The notes under the pieces are model-generated. The model worked only from the letters and a program-made list of their open reading frames with translations. It was not told where the DNA came from and ran no database searches. A stretch of 64,000 bases of DNA, taken from Streptomyces sp. NRRL S-37 (GTDB taxonomy: Bacteria; Actinomycetota; Actinomycetes; Streptomycetales; Streptomycetaceae). This document shows positions 1 to 12,664 of this stretch, one piece after another. The position numbers were made by a program, and so were the translations under genes. Location of the stretch: positions 186,001 to 250,000 of the forward strand of contig NZ_JOIZ01000005.1 of NCBI RefSeq assembly GCF_000721605.1, read 5' to 3'. Within the stretch, counting starts at the first letter, position 1; every line of letters begins with the position of its first letter.

Positions 1-732
1 GGCGCCGGCGGCGACGGCCGCGCGGGCGGAGCGGCGGAGGTTGGCGTCGTCGAAGTTGGCCAGCCGGTTCGCCGTGGCGCGCACCTCGCGGCGCATCCGG
101 CGCTCCTCCCAGGCCAGCACCGACTCGTGCGCGCCGAGCCGGGTGAGCAGCGCGCCGATCGCGTCGCCGTCGCGGACCACGACCCGGTCCACGCCGCGCA
201 CCTCGCGCGCCTTGGCGGCGATCGACAGCCTGCGGGCGGCGCCGACCAGGGCGAGCGCGGCCTCGGGGCCGGGGCAGGTCACCTCCAGGGAAGAGGAGCG
301 GCCGGGCTCGGTGAGGGAGCCGTGGGCCAGGAAGGCGCCGCGCCAGGCCGCCTCGGCGTCGCAGGTGGCGCCGGAGACCACCTGCGGGGGCAGGCCGCGG
401 ATCGGCCGGCCGCGGCCGTCCACCAGGCCGGTCTGGCGGGCGAGCTGGTCGCCGCCGGCCACCACCCGGACGACGTAGCGCGAGCCGCGGCGCAGCCCGC
501 CCGGGGCCATCACGATCAGTTCGGAACTGTGGCCGAAGATCTCCAGGATGTCCCGCTTGAGGCGGCGGGCCGCCATCGCGGTGTCCAGCTCCGCCTCGAT
601 CACGATGCGCCCGCTCACCAGGTGGAGGCCGCCGGCGAACCGCAGGACGGCGGAGACCTCCGCCTTCCTGCAGCAGGTCCGGGTGACGGGGAGCCGGGAG
701 ATCTCGTCCTTCACCGCTGCCGTCATCGCCAT
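1..732 (-). CDS. whiA: Sporulation regulator WhiA (3' part missing, runs off window)
   Basis: About 244 N-terminal codons of WhiA, a DNA-binding regulator that in Streptomyces controls the switch from aerial growth to sporulation septation. The visible part is the LAGLIDADG homing-endonuclease-like region; the C-terminal helix-turn-helix lies beyond position 1. The translation begins [14 protein letters not shown] and contains the conserved [16 protein letters not shown] stretch. I chose the ATG at 732; a second ATG at 726 overlaps the yvcK stop as ATGA. It is the last visible gene of the leftward uvrC-rapZ-yvcK-whiA operon, an order conserved across Gram-positives. Identification is by recognition of the family sequence. 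Confidence 0.93.
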   Translation of the reverse strand, partial: MAMTAAVKDEISRLPVTRTCCRKAEVSAVLRFAGGLHLVSGRIVIEAELDTAMAARRLKRDILEIFGHSSELIVMAPGGLRRGSRYVVRVVAGGDQLARQTGLVDGRGRPIRGLPPQVVSGATCDAEAAWRGAFLAHGSLTEPGRSSSLEVTCPGPEAALALVGAARRLSIAAKAREVRGVDRVVVRDGDAIGALLTRLGAHESVLAWEERRMRREVRATANRLANFDDANLRRSARAAVAAGA

Positions 733-1790
733 GGGCCGATCCTTCCATGCATCCGAAAAATACGGTCGTACGCGGCGGCCAACAGCTCCGGGTCGTGCCG
801 GGGGCTTCCGTCGGGCCTGGCCACCGGGGCCAGCTCGACCGCGGCGCCGAACCGCTCGGCGGCATCGGTCAGGGAGTCGCGGTCGGGCACGGCGGCCTCG
901 TCGGCCAGCACCACGTCCAGGGCGAGTTTAGGGGCGTGTCGTCCCAAAACCTCCAAATGACGCTGCGGGGAGAAGCCCTCGGTTTCTCCTGGCTGCGGCG
1001 CGAGGTTAAGGGAGAGTACCCGGCGCGCCTTGGTCTCGATGAGGGCGTCCAGCAGTTCCGGCACGAGCAGGTGCGGGATGACCGAGGAGAACCAGGAGCC
1101 GGGGCCGAGCACCACCCAGTCGGCGTCGAGGACCGCCGCGACCGCCTCGGGGACGGCGGGCGGGTCGTTCGGCACGAGGTGCACGGACTGCACCTCGCCC
1201 GGGGTGAGGGCGACAGTGGCCTGGCCGCGGACGGTGCCGATCTCGTCGGGCCGCTCGGGGTCGTGGCCCTTGACCAGGGCCTGGAGCTCCAGCGGCACGG
1301 CGGACATCGGCAGCACCCGCCCGTGCGCGCCGAGCAGCCGGCCCACCAGGTCGAGGGCCTGGACGTGGTCGCCGAGCTGCTCCCACAGGGCGACGATCAG
1401 CAGATTGCCGACCGCGTGCTCGTGCAGATCGCCCTGGGACTGGAAGCGGTGCTGGATGACGCGGGCCCAGGTCTGGCCCCAGTCGTCGTCGCCGCACAGC
1501 GCGGCCAGGGCCTTGCGCAGGTCACCGGGCGGCAGCACGCCCAGTTCGTCACGCAGGCGCCCGCTGGAGCCGCCGTCGTCGGCCACGGTGACGACGGCGG
1601 TGAGATCACCGGTGATCCGGCGCAGCGCGGCGAGCGAGGCGGACAGGCCCATGCCGCCGCCGAGGGCGACGACCTTGGGCTGGGTGCCCCGGCGGCGCGG
1701 TCTCGCGCCACGGGTCTCGGCCGGCCGGCTCGCGCGTCCCTCGGGGACCGCTCGGCGCAGCCGGCTCAGCCGCGGAGTACGTGGTGTCAT
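723..1790 (-). CDS. yvcK: YvcK/CofD-like UDP-sugar-binding protein (gluconeogenesis factor)
   Basis: 355 aa. Family members bind UDP-GlcNAc and tune cell-wall precursor and carbon metabolism in the cytoplasm. The start of the Rossmann-like CofD fold is visible as [12 protein letters not shown] near residue 42, followed by [13 protein letters not shown] near residue 70 and [13 protein letters not shown] near residue 125. The N-terminal ~35 residues are a basic, low-complexity extension. The start overlaps the rapZ stop by 4 nt, and its own stop overlaps the whiA start region, so translation is probably coupled throughout the operon. Confidence 0.92.
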   Translation of the reverse strand: MTPRTPRLSRLRRAVPEGRASRPAETRGARPRRRGTQPKVVALGGGMGLSASLAALRRITGDLTAVVTVADDGGSSGRLRDELGVLPPGDLRKALAALCGDDDWGQTWARVIQHRFQSQGDLHEHAVGNLLIVALWEQLGDHVQALDLVGRLLGAHGRVLPMSAVPLELQALVKGHDPERPDEIGTVRGQATVALTPGEVQSVHLVPNDPPAVPEAVAAVLDADWVVLGPGSWFSSVIPHLLVPELLDALIETKARRVLSLNLAPQPGETEGFSPQRHLEVLGRHAPKLALDVVLADEAAVPDRDSLTDAAERFGAAVELAPVARPDGSPRHDPELLAAAYDRIFRMHGRIGPWR

Positions 1791-2785
1791 TCCCGTCCCA
1801 TGTCCCGGTGGACCACCACCGTCTCCACGCCCTCGGCGACGAGCCGGGCGGCGAGCTTCTCCGACATGGCGACCGAACGGTGCTTGCCACCGGTGCAGCC
1901 GACCGCGATGGTCACGTAGCGCTTGCCCTCACGGCGGTAGCCCGCGGCGACCAGCCGCAGCATCTCCGCGTACCGGTCGAGGAACTCCTTGGCGCCGGGC
2001 TGGTTGAAGACGTACGACGCCACCTCCTCGTTGAGTCCGGTGTACGGGCGCAGCTCGGGGACCCAGTGCGGGTTGGGCAGGAACCGCATGTCCACGACCA
2101 GGTCGGCGTCGACCGGCAGGCCGTACTTAAAGCCGAAGGACATGACGGTGGCCCGCAGCTCGGGCTCCTCCTCGCCGGCGAACTGGGCGTCCATCTTGGC
2201 GCGCAGCTCGTGCACGTTGAGGCTGGAGGTGTCGATCACCAGGTCGGCGTCGCCGCGCAGCTCGCGCAGCAGCTCCCGCTCGGCGTCGATGCCGTCGACG
2301 ATGCGGCCGTCGCCCTGCAGGGGGTGCGGGCGGCGCACCGACTCGAAGCGGCGCACCAGGGCGTCGTCGGAGGACTCCAGGAAGACGGTCCGCCGGGTGA
2401 CGCCCCGCCCGTCGAGGTCGGCGAGGGACTCGCGGAGGTTGTCGAAGAAGCGCCGGCCGCGGACGTCGACGACGACCGCGATCCGCGCCACGTTGCCCTG
2501 GGAGCGCGCGCCGAGCTCCACCATGGTGGGGATCAGCGCGGGCGGCAGGTTGTCCACGACGAACCAGCCGAGGTCCTCCAGACACTTCGCGGCCGTCGAA
2601 CGGCCGGCCCCGGACATGCCGGAGATGATCACCAGCTCGGGGATGGCCGCCTCGGGCACCCCGGCCTTTTCCTTGCCCGTACTCACCTGTGCTCCGTCGT
2701 CCTGGCGGGCGGTCCGGCCGGTGCCGTCCCCGCCCGCCTCCTGCGGTGTCCGGTCCCGCGCGGGTCCCGTCTCGTGCTCGGTCAT
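1787..2785 (-). CDS. rapZ: RapZ-family nucleotide-binding protein (RNase adapter family)
   Basis: 332 aa. RapZ (YvcJ) proteins bind nucleotides; in E. coli RapZ steers RNase E to a small RNA controlling glucosamine-6-phosphate synthase, while the actinobacterial role is less clear. A Walker A motif GMSGAGRST lies at residues 56-64, preceded by a 50-residue Streptomyces-type acidic extension. The C-terminal signature [17 protein letters not shown] is intact. It overlaps both neighbours by 4 nt (ATGA), placing it in one transcript with uvrC and yvcK. Confidence 0.93.
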   Translation of the reverse strand: MTEHETGPARDRTPQEAGGDGTGRTARQDDGAQVSTGKEKAGVPEAAIPELVIISGMSGAGRSTAAKCLEDLGWFVVDNLPPALIPTMVELGARSQGNVARIAVVVDVRGRRFFDNLRESLADLDGRGVTRRTVFLESSDDALVRRFESVRRPHPLQGDGRIVDGIDAERELLRELRGDADLVIDTSSLNVHELRAKMDAQFAGEEEPELRATVMSFGFKYGLPVDADLVVDMRFLPNPHWVPELRPYTGLNEEVASYVFNQPGAKEFLDRYAEMLRLVAAGYRREGKRYVTIAVGCTGGKHRSVAMSEKLAARLVAEGVETVVVHRDMGRE

Positions 2786-4869
2786 CGCTCCTGCCCCCGT
2801 CGTCCGTCCGGGGCGCCCGTGGTGACGGGCTCCCCGGAAGAACCCGTCGCCTGCCCGGGTTCTTCCGTGTCATCCATGATCTCGCCCGTCGCCGTGTTCA
2901 CGGCGGGGGCGGCGGGTGCCGCCCGGTCGAGGGCCGCGACGATCGTCTCGGCCGTCTTGCGGCCTATGCCCGGAACCTCGCAGATCTGGTCGATTGTCGC
3001 CGACCGCAGCCTCTTCACCGAACCGAAGTGCTTGATCAGCGCCTGCTTTCGGGTCTCGCCGAGGCCGGCCACGTCGTCCAGCGGGCCGGCGCGGAAGCGC
3101 TTGGCCCGCTTGGCGCGCTGGTAGGTGATCGCGAACCGGTGGGCCTCGTCGCGGACCCGCTGGAGCAGGTAGAGGCCCTCGCTGGTGCGCGGCAGCACCA
3201 CCGGGTCGGTCTCGCCCGGCAGCCAGACCTCCTCCAGCCGCTTGGCGAGGCCGCACACGGCGATGTCGTCGATGCCCAGCTCGTCCAGCGCCCGCTGGGC
3301 CGCCGCGACCTGCGGCGCGCCGCCGTCGACGACGACGAGCTGCGGCGGGTAGGCGAAGCGCCTGGGGCGGCCGTCGTCCTCCGTGAGGGTGTTCCCGGGC
3401 GGCTCGGCGAGGCCTCCGGGGGGCCCTTCGGCGCCGGGGTCCTCGCCGTCGGTCCACTCCCCCGTGCGCTCCTTCTCCGCGAGGTAGCGGCGGAAGCGGC
3501 GGGTGATCACCTCGTGCATCGAGCGGACGTCGTCCTGTCCCGCGAAGCCCTTGATCTGGAAGCGGCGGTACTCGCTCTTGCGGGCCAGTCCGTCCTCGAA
3601 GACGACCATGGAGGCCACCACGTCGTCGCCCTGGAGGTGTGAGATGTCGTAGCACTCGATCCTGAGCGGGGCGCTGTCCAGCTCCAGGGCGTCGGTGATC
3701 TCCTCCAGCGCGCGCGAGCGCGTGGTCAGGTCGGAGGCGCGCTTGGTCTTGTGCAGCACGAGCGCCTGCTGGGCGTTGCGCTCCACGGTCTCCATCAGGG
3801 CCCTCTTGTCGCCGCGCTGCGGGACGCGCAGGGACACGCCGGAGCCGCGCCGCTCCGTCAGCCACTGCTGGACCGGCTCCACCGGGTCGGGCAGGGCGGG
3901 GACCAGGACCTCCCGGGGGACCGCGTCGCCGGTCTCCTCGCCGTAGAGCTGCTGCAGCGCGTGCTCGACGAGGGCGCCGGTGGTGATCTCCTCGACCTTG
4001 TCGGTGACCCAGCCGCGCTGGCCGCGCACGCGTCCGCCGCGTACGTGGAAGATCTGGACGGCCGCCTCCAGCTCGTCCTCGGCGACCGCGATCAGGTCGG
4101 CGTCGGTCGCGTCGGCGAGCACGACCGCGCTCTTCTCCATGGCCTTCCTCAGCGCCCCGATGTCGTCGCGCAGGCGCGCGGCCCGCTCGTACTCCATCTC
4201 CTCGGCCGCCTCCGCCATCCGCCGCTCCAGACGGCGCAGGTAGGCCCCCGTACGGCCGGCCATGAAGTCGGAGAACTCCTCGGCCAGCGCGCGGTGGTCC
4301 TCGGCGGAGACGCGGCCCACGCACGGTGCCGAGCACTTGCCGATGTAGCCGAGCAGGCAGGGGCGGCCGGTGCGGGCGGCGTTCTTGAAGACCCCGGCCG
4401 AGCAGGTGCGCACCGGGAAGACGCGCAGCAGCAGGTCCACGGTGTCGCGGATCGCCCACGCGTGCGTGTACGGACCGAAGTACCGTACGCCCTTCTTCTT
4501 GTGACCGCGCATCACCTGGACGCGCGGGAACTCCTCGTTCATCGTCACCGCGAGGTACGGGTAGCTCTTGTCGTCGCGGTACTTGACGTTGAAGCGGGGG
4601 TCGTACTCCTTGATCCAGGAGTACTCCAGCTGGAGCGCCTCGACCTCCGTGGACACCACCGTCCACTCCACGGACGCGGCCGTGGTGACCATGGAGCGGG
4701 TGCGCGGGTGCAGCCCGGCCAGGTCCTGGAAGTAGTTCGCCAGGCGCTGGCGCAGGCTCTTCGCCTTTCCGACGTAGATCACCCGGCGGTGCTCGTCGCG
4801 GAACCGGTAGACCCCCGGCGAGTCGGGGATCTCACCTGGTTTGGGGCGGTAGCTGGAGGGGTCGGCCAT
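2782..4869 (-). CDS. uvrC: Excinuclease ABC subunit C
   Basis: 695 aa nuclease that makes both incisions in nucleotide excision repair after damage loading by UvrA and UvrB (both also in this window). Domains in order: GIY-YIG nuclease at about residues 15-95 (GVYRF...[13 protein letters not shown]), UVR motif near residues 205-240 ([13 protein letters not shown]), RNase H-like nuclease in the middle, and tandem helix-hairpin-helix motifs at the C terminus ([26 protein letters not shown]). The start [19 protein letters not shown] matches the family. There is no obvious ribosome binding site. A TAGGGT -10 box ends 7 nt before the ATG, which suggests a leaderless mRNA. It is the first gene of the rapZ-yvcK-whiA operon. 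Confidence 0.96.
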   Translation of the reverse strand: MADPSSYRPKPGEIPDSPGVYRFRDEHRRVIYVGKAKSLRQRLANYFQDLAGLHPRTRSMVTTAASVEWTVVSTEVEALQLEYSWIKEYDPRFNVKYRDDKSYPYLAVTMNEEFPRVQVMRGHKKKGVRYFGPYTHAWAIRDTVDLLLRVFPVRTCSAGVFKNAARTGRPCLLGYIGKCSAPCVGRVSAEDHRALAEEFSDFMAGRTGAYLRRLERRMAEAAEEMEYERAARLRDDIGALRKAMEKSAVVLADATDADLIAVAEDELEAAVQIFHVRGGRVRGQRGWVTDKVEEITTGALVEHALQQLYGEETGDAVPREVLVPALPDPVEPVQQWLTERRGSGVSLRVPQRGDKRALMETVERNAQQALVLHKTKRASDLTTRSRALEEITDALELDSAPLRIECYDISHLQGDDVVASMVVFEDGLARKSEYRRFQIKGFAGQDDVRSMHEVITRRFRRYLAEKERTGEWTDGEDPGAEGPPGGLAEPPGNTLTEDDGRPRRFAYPPQLVVVDGGAPQVAAAQRALDELGIDDIAVCGLAKRLEEVWLPGETDPVVLPRTSEGLYLLQRVRDEAHRFAITYQRAKRAKRFRAGPLDDVAGLGETRKQALIKHFGSVKRLRSATIDQICEVPGIGRKTAETIVAALDRAAPAAPAVNTATGEIMDDTEEPGQATGSSGEPVTTGAPDGRRGQER

Positions 4870-4876
4870 GTCTCAC

Positions 4877-4899
4877 ACCCTACTGGCGGGGACCGACAC
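4877..4899 (-). promoter_or_regulatory. Putative PafBC-type DNA-damage promoter of uvrC (weak match)
   Basis: On the minus strand: GTGTCGGTC, 8 nt, then TAGGGT, then 7 nt to the uvrC ATG. This keeps the exact N8 spacing of the TTGTCAGTG-N8-TAnnnT motif seen at uvrA, uvrB and ogt, but two of nine upstream bases differ. The -10 to ATG distance is identical to uvrB and ogt. Confidence 0.5.
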
Positions 4900-5050
4900 C
4901 GCGGCGGGCCTGTGGACGGCGGGGCCCGGCCGGGTCCGGAGGGGTTACGGCGTGCGGGAAGCGGGAAGGTGGGGGTTCCGTCCCCCGGATGATCGGCGGA
5001 CGGCCACGAGGGCGGTCACGAGGGCGGTCACGAGTCGGAGGGCTGGTCGG
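4900..5050. other. Intergenic stretch upstream of uvrC
   Basis: G/C-rich spacer with no convincing coding frame, hairpin or repeat. A short direct repeat of the type ACGAGGGCGGTC occurs near 5006-5035. Confidence 0.5.
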
Positions 5051-5218
5051 ATGCGACAGACGCGGATCGAGAAACCACGACGGCCGGCCCGGACCCGCCG
5101 GTACGCGGACGAGACGTCCGGCCTCGCCGACTCCCTCGACCCCCGCGATCCCGACATCGTGCGCGCGAAGCGCCTGCGGGCGCGGCCGGCGGGCGGGGCC
5201 GGGGCCGGCGCGTCGTAG
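5051..5218 (+). CDS. Small hypothetical protein (55 aa)
   Basis: Frame from ATG 5051 encodes a basic N-terminal stretch, then DSLDPRDPDIVRAKRL, ending in a Gly/Ala tail. I do not know a function. Support is codon use: nearly every codon from about 5100 onward ends in G or C, as in real Streptomyces genes, and the LDPRDPDIVRAK core reads like a conserved protein segment rather than noise. It lies alone between divergent uvrC and the regulator at 5423. No strong ribosome binding site is visible. Confidence 0.45.
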   Translation: MRQTRIEKPRRPARTRRYADETSGLADSLDPRDPDIVRAKRLRARPAGGAGAGAS

Positions 5219-5422
5219 GGAGGGCGCGTACCGCCGTCGTGGGCCGCTGTCGGGCGTCAGGTGTTGTCGGGACTTGGTCAACACGCTTCAATGCGGGGGA
5301 ACTCCGGGCCCTGAACGGCGGCGTACGGATGTGAAGACTCCGCCGCGCCGGCGGGGGACGGTTCCGGGGTGCCCGCGCGACGGCCCGACCAGCCGTCGCG
5401 GACTTCACAGAAAGGCCCCTGC
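5219..5422. other. Intergenic region before the HTH-like regulator
   Basis: No coding frame with convincing codon bias. The last bases contain AGAAAGG (5409-5415), the ribosome binding site of the next gene. No repeat or terminator recognised. Confidence 0.5.
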
Positions 5423-6370
5423 ATGCCGCACGCCACACCGCACGCGGACCCCGTCACCGCGGAACTGGACTCGGCCCTGCGAGGCGGCCCCTTCCACGTC
5501 GCCCTGCGCGCGGCGATCGCCGCGCGGGGGCTGCCGTTGCAGCGGGTGCAGCACCATCTGTCGCGCCACGGCGTGAGGGTCGGCGTCACCAGTCTGAGCT
5601 ACTGGCAGCAGGGAGCCCGCCGCCCGCAGCGCCCGGAGTCGCTGCGCGCCGTACGGGCGCTGGAGGAGATCCTGCAGCTGCCGGAGGAGTCGCTGATCCG
5701 GCTGCTCGCCGAACCGGACGAGCACACGGCGGACCGCCACTCCCCCCGGCGGTCCTACCGCTCCCTGGTCGAGGCCTCGGGCGTACGGGAACGGCTGCTG
5801 GCCGAATTCGGCGCCCCGCGCGACGGCGGGCTGCACACCCTGGGGCACCACGAACGGATACGGATCGGGGCGCGCCGCGAACTGGCGGAGCGCGAGTCGC
5901 ACCACATCGTGCGCGCCCACCGGGACGGCGTCGACCGCTATGTGGCCGTCCACCACGGCGATCCCGGGGCCGTGCCGGAGCGGATGACCGTGCGGGCGCT
6001 GGAGAACTGCCGTACCGGACGCGTGCTCCGGCACCACGACACCGGGGTGCTCGCGGCCGAGCTGCTCTTCGACACCCGGCTGCGGGCCGGTGACACCTTC
6101 CTCTTCCGCTACGCCGTCGAGGACGGCACGGCGGGCGTCTCGCGCGAGTACGTGCGCGGGGCGGAGCCCCCGGGCGGCCAGTACGCGCTCCAGGTGTGCT
6201 TCGGCTCCGGGACGCTCCCGGTGCGCTGCCACCGGTTCACCCAGCACTCGGCGGCGGCACCGCGCGGCGGCCACCAGGAGCTGCTGCTCAGCGGGCGGCA
6301 CCGCTCGGTGCACCTGGTGGAACCGCGTATGCGGTCGGGCTACGTGGGGATCGCCTGGGACTGGGAGTGA
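5423..6370 (+). CDS. Helix-turn-helix-like regulatory protein, uncharacterised Streptomyces family
   Basis: 315 aa from ATG 5423, which sits 7 nt after an AGAAAGG ribosome binding site; an in-frame upstream start is ignored. The first ~100 residues resemble an XRE-like helix-turn-helix (LPLQRVQHHLSRHGVRVG, then SYWQQGARRPQRPESLRAV, then LEEILQLPEESL). The rest is a predicted beta-rich region without a domain I recognise. Homologues are commonly annotated as XRE-family regulators in Streptomyces. The target genes are unknown. It converges with the Rieske gene at 6377, leaving only 6 nt between stops. Confidence 0.75.
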   Translation: MPHATPHADPVTAELDSALRGGPFHVALRAAIAARGLPLQRVQHHLSRHGVRVGVTSLSYWQQGARRPQRPESLRAVRALEEILQLPEESLIRLLAEPDEHTADRHSPRRSYRSLVEASGVRERLLAEFGAPRDGGLHTLGHHERIRIGARRELAERESHHIVRAHRDGVDRYVAVHHGDPGAVPERMTVRALENCRTGRVLRHHDTGVLAAELLFDTRLRAGDTFLFRYAVEDGTAGVSREYVRGAEPPGGQYALQVCFGSGTLPVRCHRFTQHSAAAPRGGHQELLLSGRHRSVHLVEPRMRSGYVGIAWDWE

Positions 6371-6376
6371 CCCCGG

Positions 6377-6799
6377 TCAGGTCTGCGGCCTGACGACCAG
6401 CGTGCCGTTCCTCACCTCGACGGCCAGCTTCTTCAGGGGTGCCACGGCCGGCTCGCGCAGCACCTTGCCGGTGGTGGCGTCGAACTCGCTGCCGTGGCAG
6501 GGGCAGATCAGCTTCGTGCCCTCGAGCTTGTTGATGGGGCATCCCGCGTGGGTGCAGACGGTGTCGTACGCCTTGAGGGTGCCGTCCCCGCTCCGGCTGA
6601 CCACGACGTTGTGGTCCCGGTACAGCTTCGCGCCGTCCTCGGTGACCTCGCTCTCGGGGCCCAGCTCGACGGGGCCGGTCAGCGGGGCGGCGCCCTCCTC
6701 GGTGCCTCCGCACGCGGTGAGGCCCAGTCCGGCCACGGGGGTCAGGGCCACGCCTCGCAGGACGGTGCGGCGGGTCGCGGCGGGGCGGCGGGCGGGCAT
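6377..6799 (-). CDS. Rieske [2Fe-2S] protein, Tat-exported lipoprotein-like
   Basis: 140 aa. A twin-arginine signal (TRRTVLRGVALTPVAG) leads to a lipobox-like LTAC at about residue 29, so the protein is probably exported folded and tethered to the membrane. The Rieske ligands are both present: CTHAGC and CPCHGSEF, giving two Cys and two His for the cluster. Small exported Rieske proteins transfer electrons, but the partner is not identifiable here because neighbouring genes are unrelated. Confidence 0.9.
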   Translation of the reverse strand: MPARRPAATRRTVLRGVALTPVAGLGLTACGGTEEGAAPLTGPVELGPESEVTEDGAKLYRDHNVVVSRSGDGTLKAYDTVCTHAGCPINKLEGTKLICPCHGSEFDATTGKVLREPAVAPLKKLAVEVRNGTLVVRPQT

Positions 6800-7031
6800 G
6801 AGGGCTCCACGGGTGGGACGACGGTGCGCGGGTGGACATCGGGGACGATACCGGGAGTGATCGTTCCGGCTGTGGGCGGGGCTGTCGCGAGGCGGCCCGG
6901 CAGGCGTTTACGCACGTCCGGCGAATGGGATACGGTCCCCACCCGAGAGGCGGCACGTGGTGCGCGGCTGTACGGAGCCGGCAGGTCGTGAAGCCCGGTC
7001 CTTCGGAGACCTTCGGAGAAGGGAACCCCTC

Positions 7032-7958
7032 GTGATCGTCGTGACCGGTGAGGCACTGATCGATCTGGTACCGCGCGGCGCGGGCGCGCTCGCGCCGCTG
7101 ACGCCGGCGCTCGGCGGCGGCCCGTTCAACACGGCGGTGGCGCTGGGCCGCCTCGGCTCCCCCACCGCGTTCTGCTCCCGGGTGTCGCGCGACGCCTTCG
7201 GTACGGCGCTGCTGGACCGGCTGCGGGAGACCGGCGTGGACGTGTCGTCGGTGCAGCGCGGCGACGAGCCGACGACGCTGGCCGTCGCCACGGTCGGCAC
7301 GGACGGCTCGGCGGCGTACACCTTCTATGTGGAGGGGACCGCGGACCGCCTGTTCACGGCCTCCGGCGCCTTGCCGGCCGGCACCCGCGCGGTGTCCTTC
7401 GGGACCTGCTCCCTCGTGCTGGAACCGGGCGCGAGCGCGTACGAGGAGCTGATGCGCACCGCCCGCGCGCAGGGCGTCTTCACGGCGCTGGACCCCAACA
7501 TCCGGGCGGGTCTCATCCCTGACGGCGACGCCTACCGGGCCCGGTTCCGGAGCTGGCTGCCGTCGGTGTCGCTGCTGAAGCTGTCCGCGGAGGACGCCGA
7601 GTGGCTCGGCGGGTCCCCCAAGGAGTGGCTGGCGGCCGGTCCGGCGGCGGTCGTGGTCACCCGGGGCGGGGACGGGCTGACCGTGTTCACCCGCGACGGC
7701 GGCGAGTACGCCGTGCCGGGTGAGCGGGTCGAGGTGGTGGACACGATCGGCGCCGGTGACACGGTGAACGCGGCGCTGCTGCACGGCCTGGCGGTGCGGG
7801 ACGCGCTCAGTGACGCGGGGGTGGCCGCGCTGGGCGGCGAGGGCTGGGCGGACCTGCTCGGCTTCGCGGCGCGCGCGGCGGCGGTCACCTGCTCACGCGC
7901 GGGCGCGGAACCGCCGTACGCCCATGAACTGGAGCCGCTGGAGCCGGAGGCCGCCTGA
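7032..7958 (+). CDS. PfkB-family carbohydrate kinase (fructokinase-like)
   Basis: 308 aa from GTG 7032 (ribosome binding site GAGAAGGGA at 7015-7023). Phosphorylates a sugar or related alcohol with ATP. The N-terminal GEALIDLVP and GGGPFNTAVALGRLG motifs bind substrate, and DTIGAGDTVNAALLHGL near residue 240 is the PfkB signature with the catalytic Asp. The substrate cannot be read from sequence; fructose or another hexose is most likely. It ends 62 bp from the convergent uvrA, with a strong shared hairpin terminator between them. Confidence 0.88.
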   Translation: MIVVTGEALIDLVPRGAGALAPLTPALGGGPFNTAVALGRLGSPTAFCSRVSRDAFGTALLDRLRETGVDVSSVQRGDEPTTLAVATVGTDGSAAYTFYVEGTADRLFTASGALPAGTRAVSFGTCSLVLEPGASAYEELMRTARAQGVFTALDPNIRAGLIPDGDAYRARFRSWLPSVSLLKLSAEDAEWLGGSPKEWLAAGPAAVVVTRGGDGLTVFTRDGGEYAVPGERVEVVDTIGAGDTVNAALLHGLAVRDALSDAGVAALGGEGWADLLGFAARAAAVTCSRAGAEPPYAHELEPLEPEAA

Positions 7959-7967
7959 CGTACGTAC

Positions 7968-8003
7968 GCGCCGTGCCGCACGGGGTTCCGTGCGGCACGG
8001 CGC
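7968..8003. terminator. Bidirectional hairpin terminator between pfkB-like kinase and uvrA
   Basis: Perfect 16-bp inverted repeat (7968-7983 with 7988-8003) closing a GGTT loop, placed between two convergent genes. There is no T-run, which is usual in Streptomyces. Confidence 0.85.
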
Positions 8004-8020
8004 ATGCGAGTGCGGGCCGG

Positions 8021-11047
<3,027 letters not shown>

Positions 11048-11102
11048 GCCGGTCCGCACCTTTCTTGAGAGAAGTGACAGGGGCGGGGCCCCCGTCTTTC
11101 CC

Positions 11103-11125
11103 AGACTAGGGGGAGCCACTGACAA
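11103..11125 (-). promoter_or_regulatory. PafBC-type DNA-damage promoter of uvrA
   Basis: Minus strand reads TTGTCAGTG, 8 nt, TAGTCT. This matches the SOS-independent RecA-NDp/PafBC promoter known from mycobacteria (TTGTCAGTG ... TAGTGT at recA). It leaves a leader of about 50 nt that contains the uvrA ribosome binding site. Confidence 0.85.
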
Positions 11126-11234
11126 CGCCGGTTCGGATTCACGGGTTGTCAACAAACCCCGGCTCTCCAGCATGCCCGACGCCGAACACGACCATATAGC
11201 ACGTACATTCGATTCAGGGTGCGGCTTCACCACC

Positions 11235-11263
11235 TTCACCCGATGGTGTGATGGGACTAGGGT
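11235..11263 (+). promoter_or_regulatory. Putative sigma-70 promoter for a leaderless mRNA (gene at 11271)
   Basis: TTCACC, 17 nt, TAGGGT, then CAGCACC (7 nt) to the ATG at 11271. The distance fits transcription starting at or next to the start codon. Confidence 0.5.
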
Positions 11264-11270
11264 CAGCACC

Positions 11271-11960
11271 ATGATTGATCACGCTGATGACCTGGCGTCT
11301 GTACAAGCAGCGACCGACCGGCTGCTCACCGCGGTCGCCGCACTGGACAACGCGGCTGTGACCCAGTCGTCACGGCTGCCCGGCTGGACCCGCGGCCACG
11401 TCCTGGCCCACCTGGCCCGCAACGCGGACGCCCTGGTGAACGTCTTCGAGGGCCGCCCCATGTATGTCTCCGCCGAGGCCAGGGACGCCGACATCGAGCG
11501 GGACGCGCCGCGCCCCCTCGACGTGCACCTCGCCGACCTGCGGGAGAGCGGGGAGCGCTTCCGCGCGGCGGGCGCGGCCCCGGCGGACTGGTCACGCACG
11601 GTGGAGCTGCGCAACGGGATCACGGACCGGGCGGAGCGGGTGCCGTTCCGCCGGTGGATCGAGGTGGAGCTGCACCACGTGGACCTCGGGATCGGCTACG
11701 AGCTGGAGGACCTGCCGGCGGACTTCACGGAGCGGGAGATCGACTTCCTCGCGGCGCGGTTCGCCGGCCACCGGGACGTGCCGCCGGCCACCCTGGCCAC
11801 CGTGGACGGCGGGACCTGGACGACCGGCGGCGGGGCGGACGGCGACCCGGTCTCGGTCGAGGGGACGGCCGCCGACCTGCTGGGCTGGCTGGCCGGCCGC
11901 CGGGACGGCGCCGCCCTGACGGTCAAGGGCGGCGATCTTCCGTCGCTTCCCCCGCTGTAG
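11271..11960 (+). CDS. Maleylpyruvate isomerase-family mycothiol-dependent enzyme
   Basis: 229 aa. The N-terminal DinB-like four-helix domain carries [20 protein letters not shown] at about residues 35-54; family members use this His, with others, to bind a divalent metal and cooperate with mycothiol. The second conserved segment [17 protein letters not shown] supplies the remaining His/Glu residues. Some members isomerise maleylpyruvate in gentisate breakdown; others have unknown thiol-transfer roles, and no gentisate genes are nearby. It is divergent from uvrA and followed 39 nt later by an MBL hydrolase, which suggests a detoxification pair. Confidence 0.85.
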   Translation: MIDHADDLASVQAATDRLLTAVAALDNAAVTQSSRLPGWTRGHVLAHLARNADALVNVFEGRPMYVSAEARDADIERDAPRPLDVHLADLRESGERFRAAGAAPADWSRTVELRNGITDRAERVPFRRWIEVELHHVDLGIGYELEDLPADFTEREIDFLAARFAGHRDVPPATLATVDGGTWTTGGGADGDPVSVEGTAADLLGWLAGRRDGAALTVKGGDLPSLPPL

Positions 11961-11986
11961 CACCTGTCCGGCGCGGGTTCCCGCTA

Positions 11987-11992
11987 TAGGCT
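11987..11992 (+). promoter_or_regulatory. -10 box for MBL hydrolase (leaderless spacing)
   Basis: TAGGCT followed by 7 nt (GGCGGTC) and then the ATG at 12000. No clear -35 is visible. Confidence 0.35.
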
Positions 11993-11999
11993 GGCGGTC

Positions 12000-12656
12000 A
12001 TGACGTACAGCGGTCGGGTGACGGTCGGCGGCCCAGCCGACGTGCACGAACTCAAGGACCTAATGATCACCAAGGTCGCGGTCGGCCCCATGGACAACAA
12101 CGCCTATCTGCTGCGTTGCCGGGCCACCGACGAGCAGTTGCTGATCGACGCGGCCAACGACGCGAGGGCCCTGCTGGCGACGATCGGTGACGACGGCATC
12201 GTGTCCGTCGTCACCACCCACCGGCACGGCGACCACTGGCAGGCGCTCGCCGAGGTCGTCGCCGCCACCGGCGCCCGCACCCACGCGGGCCGGGAGGACG
12301 CCGAGGGCATCCCCGTGCCGACCGACGTGCCGGTCGACGACGGCGACACCATCCGCGTGGGCCGGGTGGAACTCACCGCCCGCCATCTGGTCGGCCACAC
12401 ACCCGGCTCGATCGCCCTGGTCTACGACGATCCTCACGGGCATCCGCATGTGTTCACCGGGGACTGCCTGTTTCCGGGCGGCGTGGGCAACACCCACAAG
12501 GACCCGAAGGCGTTCGCCCGTCTGATCCACGATGTCGAGACCAAGATCTTCGATGTCCTCCCGGACGAGACCTGGGTCTATCCCGGGCACGGCGACGACA
12601 CCACCCTGGGCGCGGAGCGCCCGCACCTGCCGGAGTGGCGCGCGCGGGGCTGGTGA
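12000..12656 (+). CDS. MBL-fold metallo-hydrolase (glyoxalase II-like)
   Basis: 218 aa. The metal-binding motif THRHGDHW (HxHxDH) is at about residues 75-82. Further ligands appear at GHTPGS, at FTGDCLFPGGVGN, and in the C-terminal YPGHGDDTTLGAE. This is the layout of glyoxalase II and related thioester hydrolases, so a mycothiol thioester or acylated thiol is a plausible substrate. That is an inference from the adjacent mycothiol-dependent enzyme. It converges on aroQ with only 8 nt between stops. Confidence 0.88.
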   Translation: MTYSGRVTVGGPADVHELKDLMITKVAVGPMDNNAYLLRCRATDEQLLIDAANDARALLATIGDDGIVSVVTTHRHGDHWQALAEVVAATGARTHAGREDAEGIPVPTDVPVDDGDTIRVGRVELTARHLVGHTPGSIALVYDDPHGHPHVFTGDCLFPGGVGNTHKDPKAFARLIHDVETKIFDVLPDETWVYPGHGDDTTLGAERPHLPEWRARGW

Positions 12657-12664
12657 GACGCAGC

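Noticed and set aside
747..1919. Long ORF antisense to yvcK
   Set aside because: Mirror frame of a high-GC gene; the real gene is the minus-strand YvcK family protein.
5260..5300. TTGTCGGGA as a further PafBC motif
   Set aside because: The -10 at the required 8-nt spacing (ACACGC) does not fit TAnnnT, and no gene starts at the right distance.
11048..11270. LexA (SOS) box in the uvrA upstream region
   Set aside because: No palindrome of the TCGAAC-N4-GTTCGA type was found; the PafBC motif explains the promoter better.
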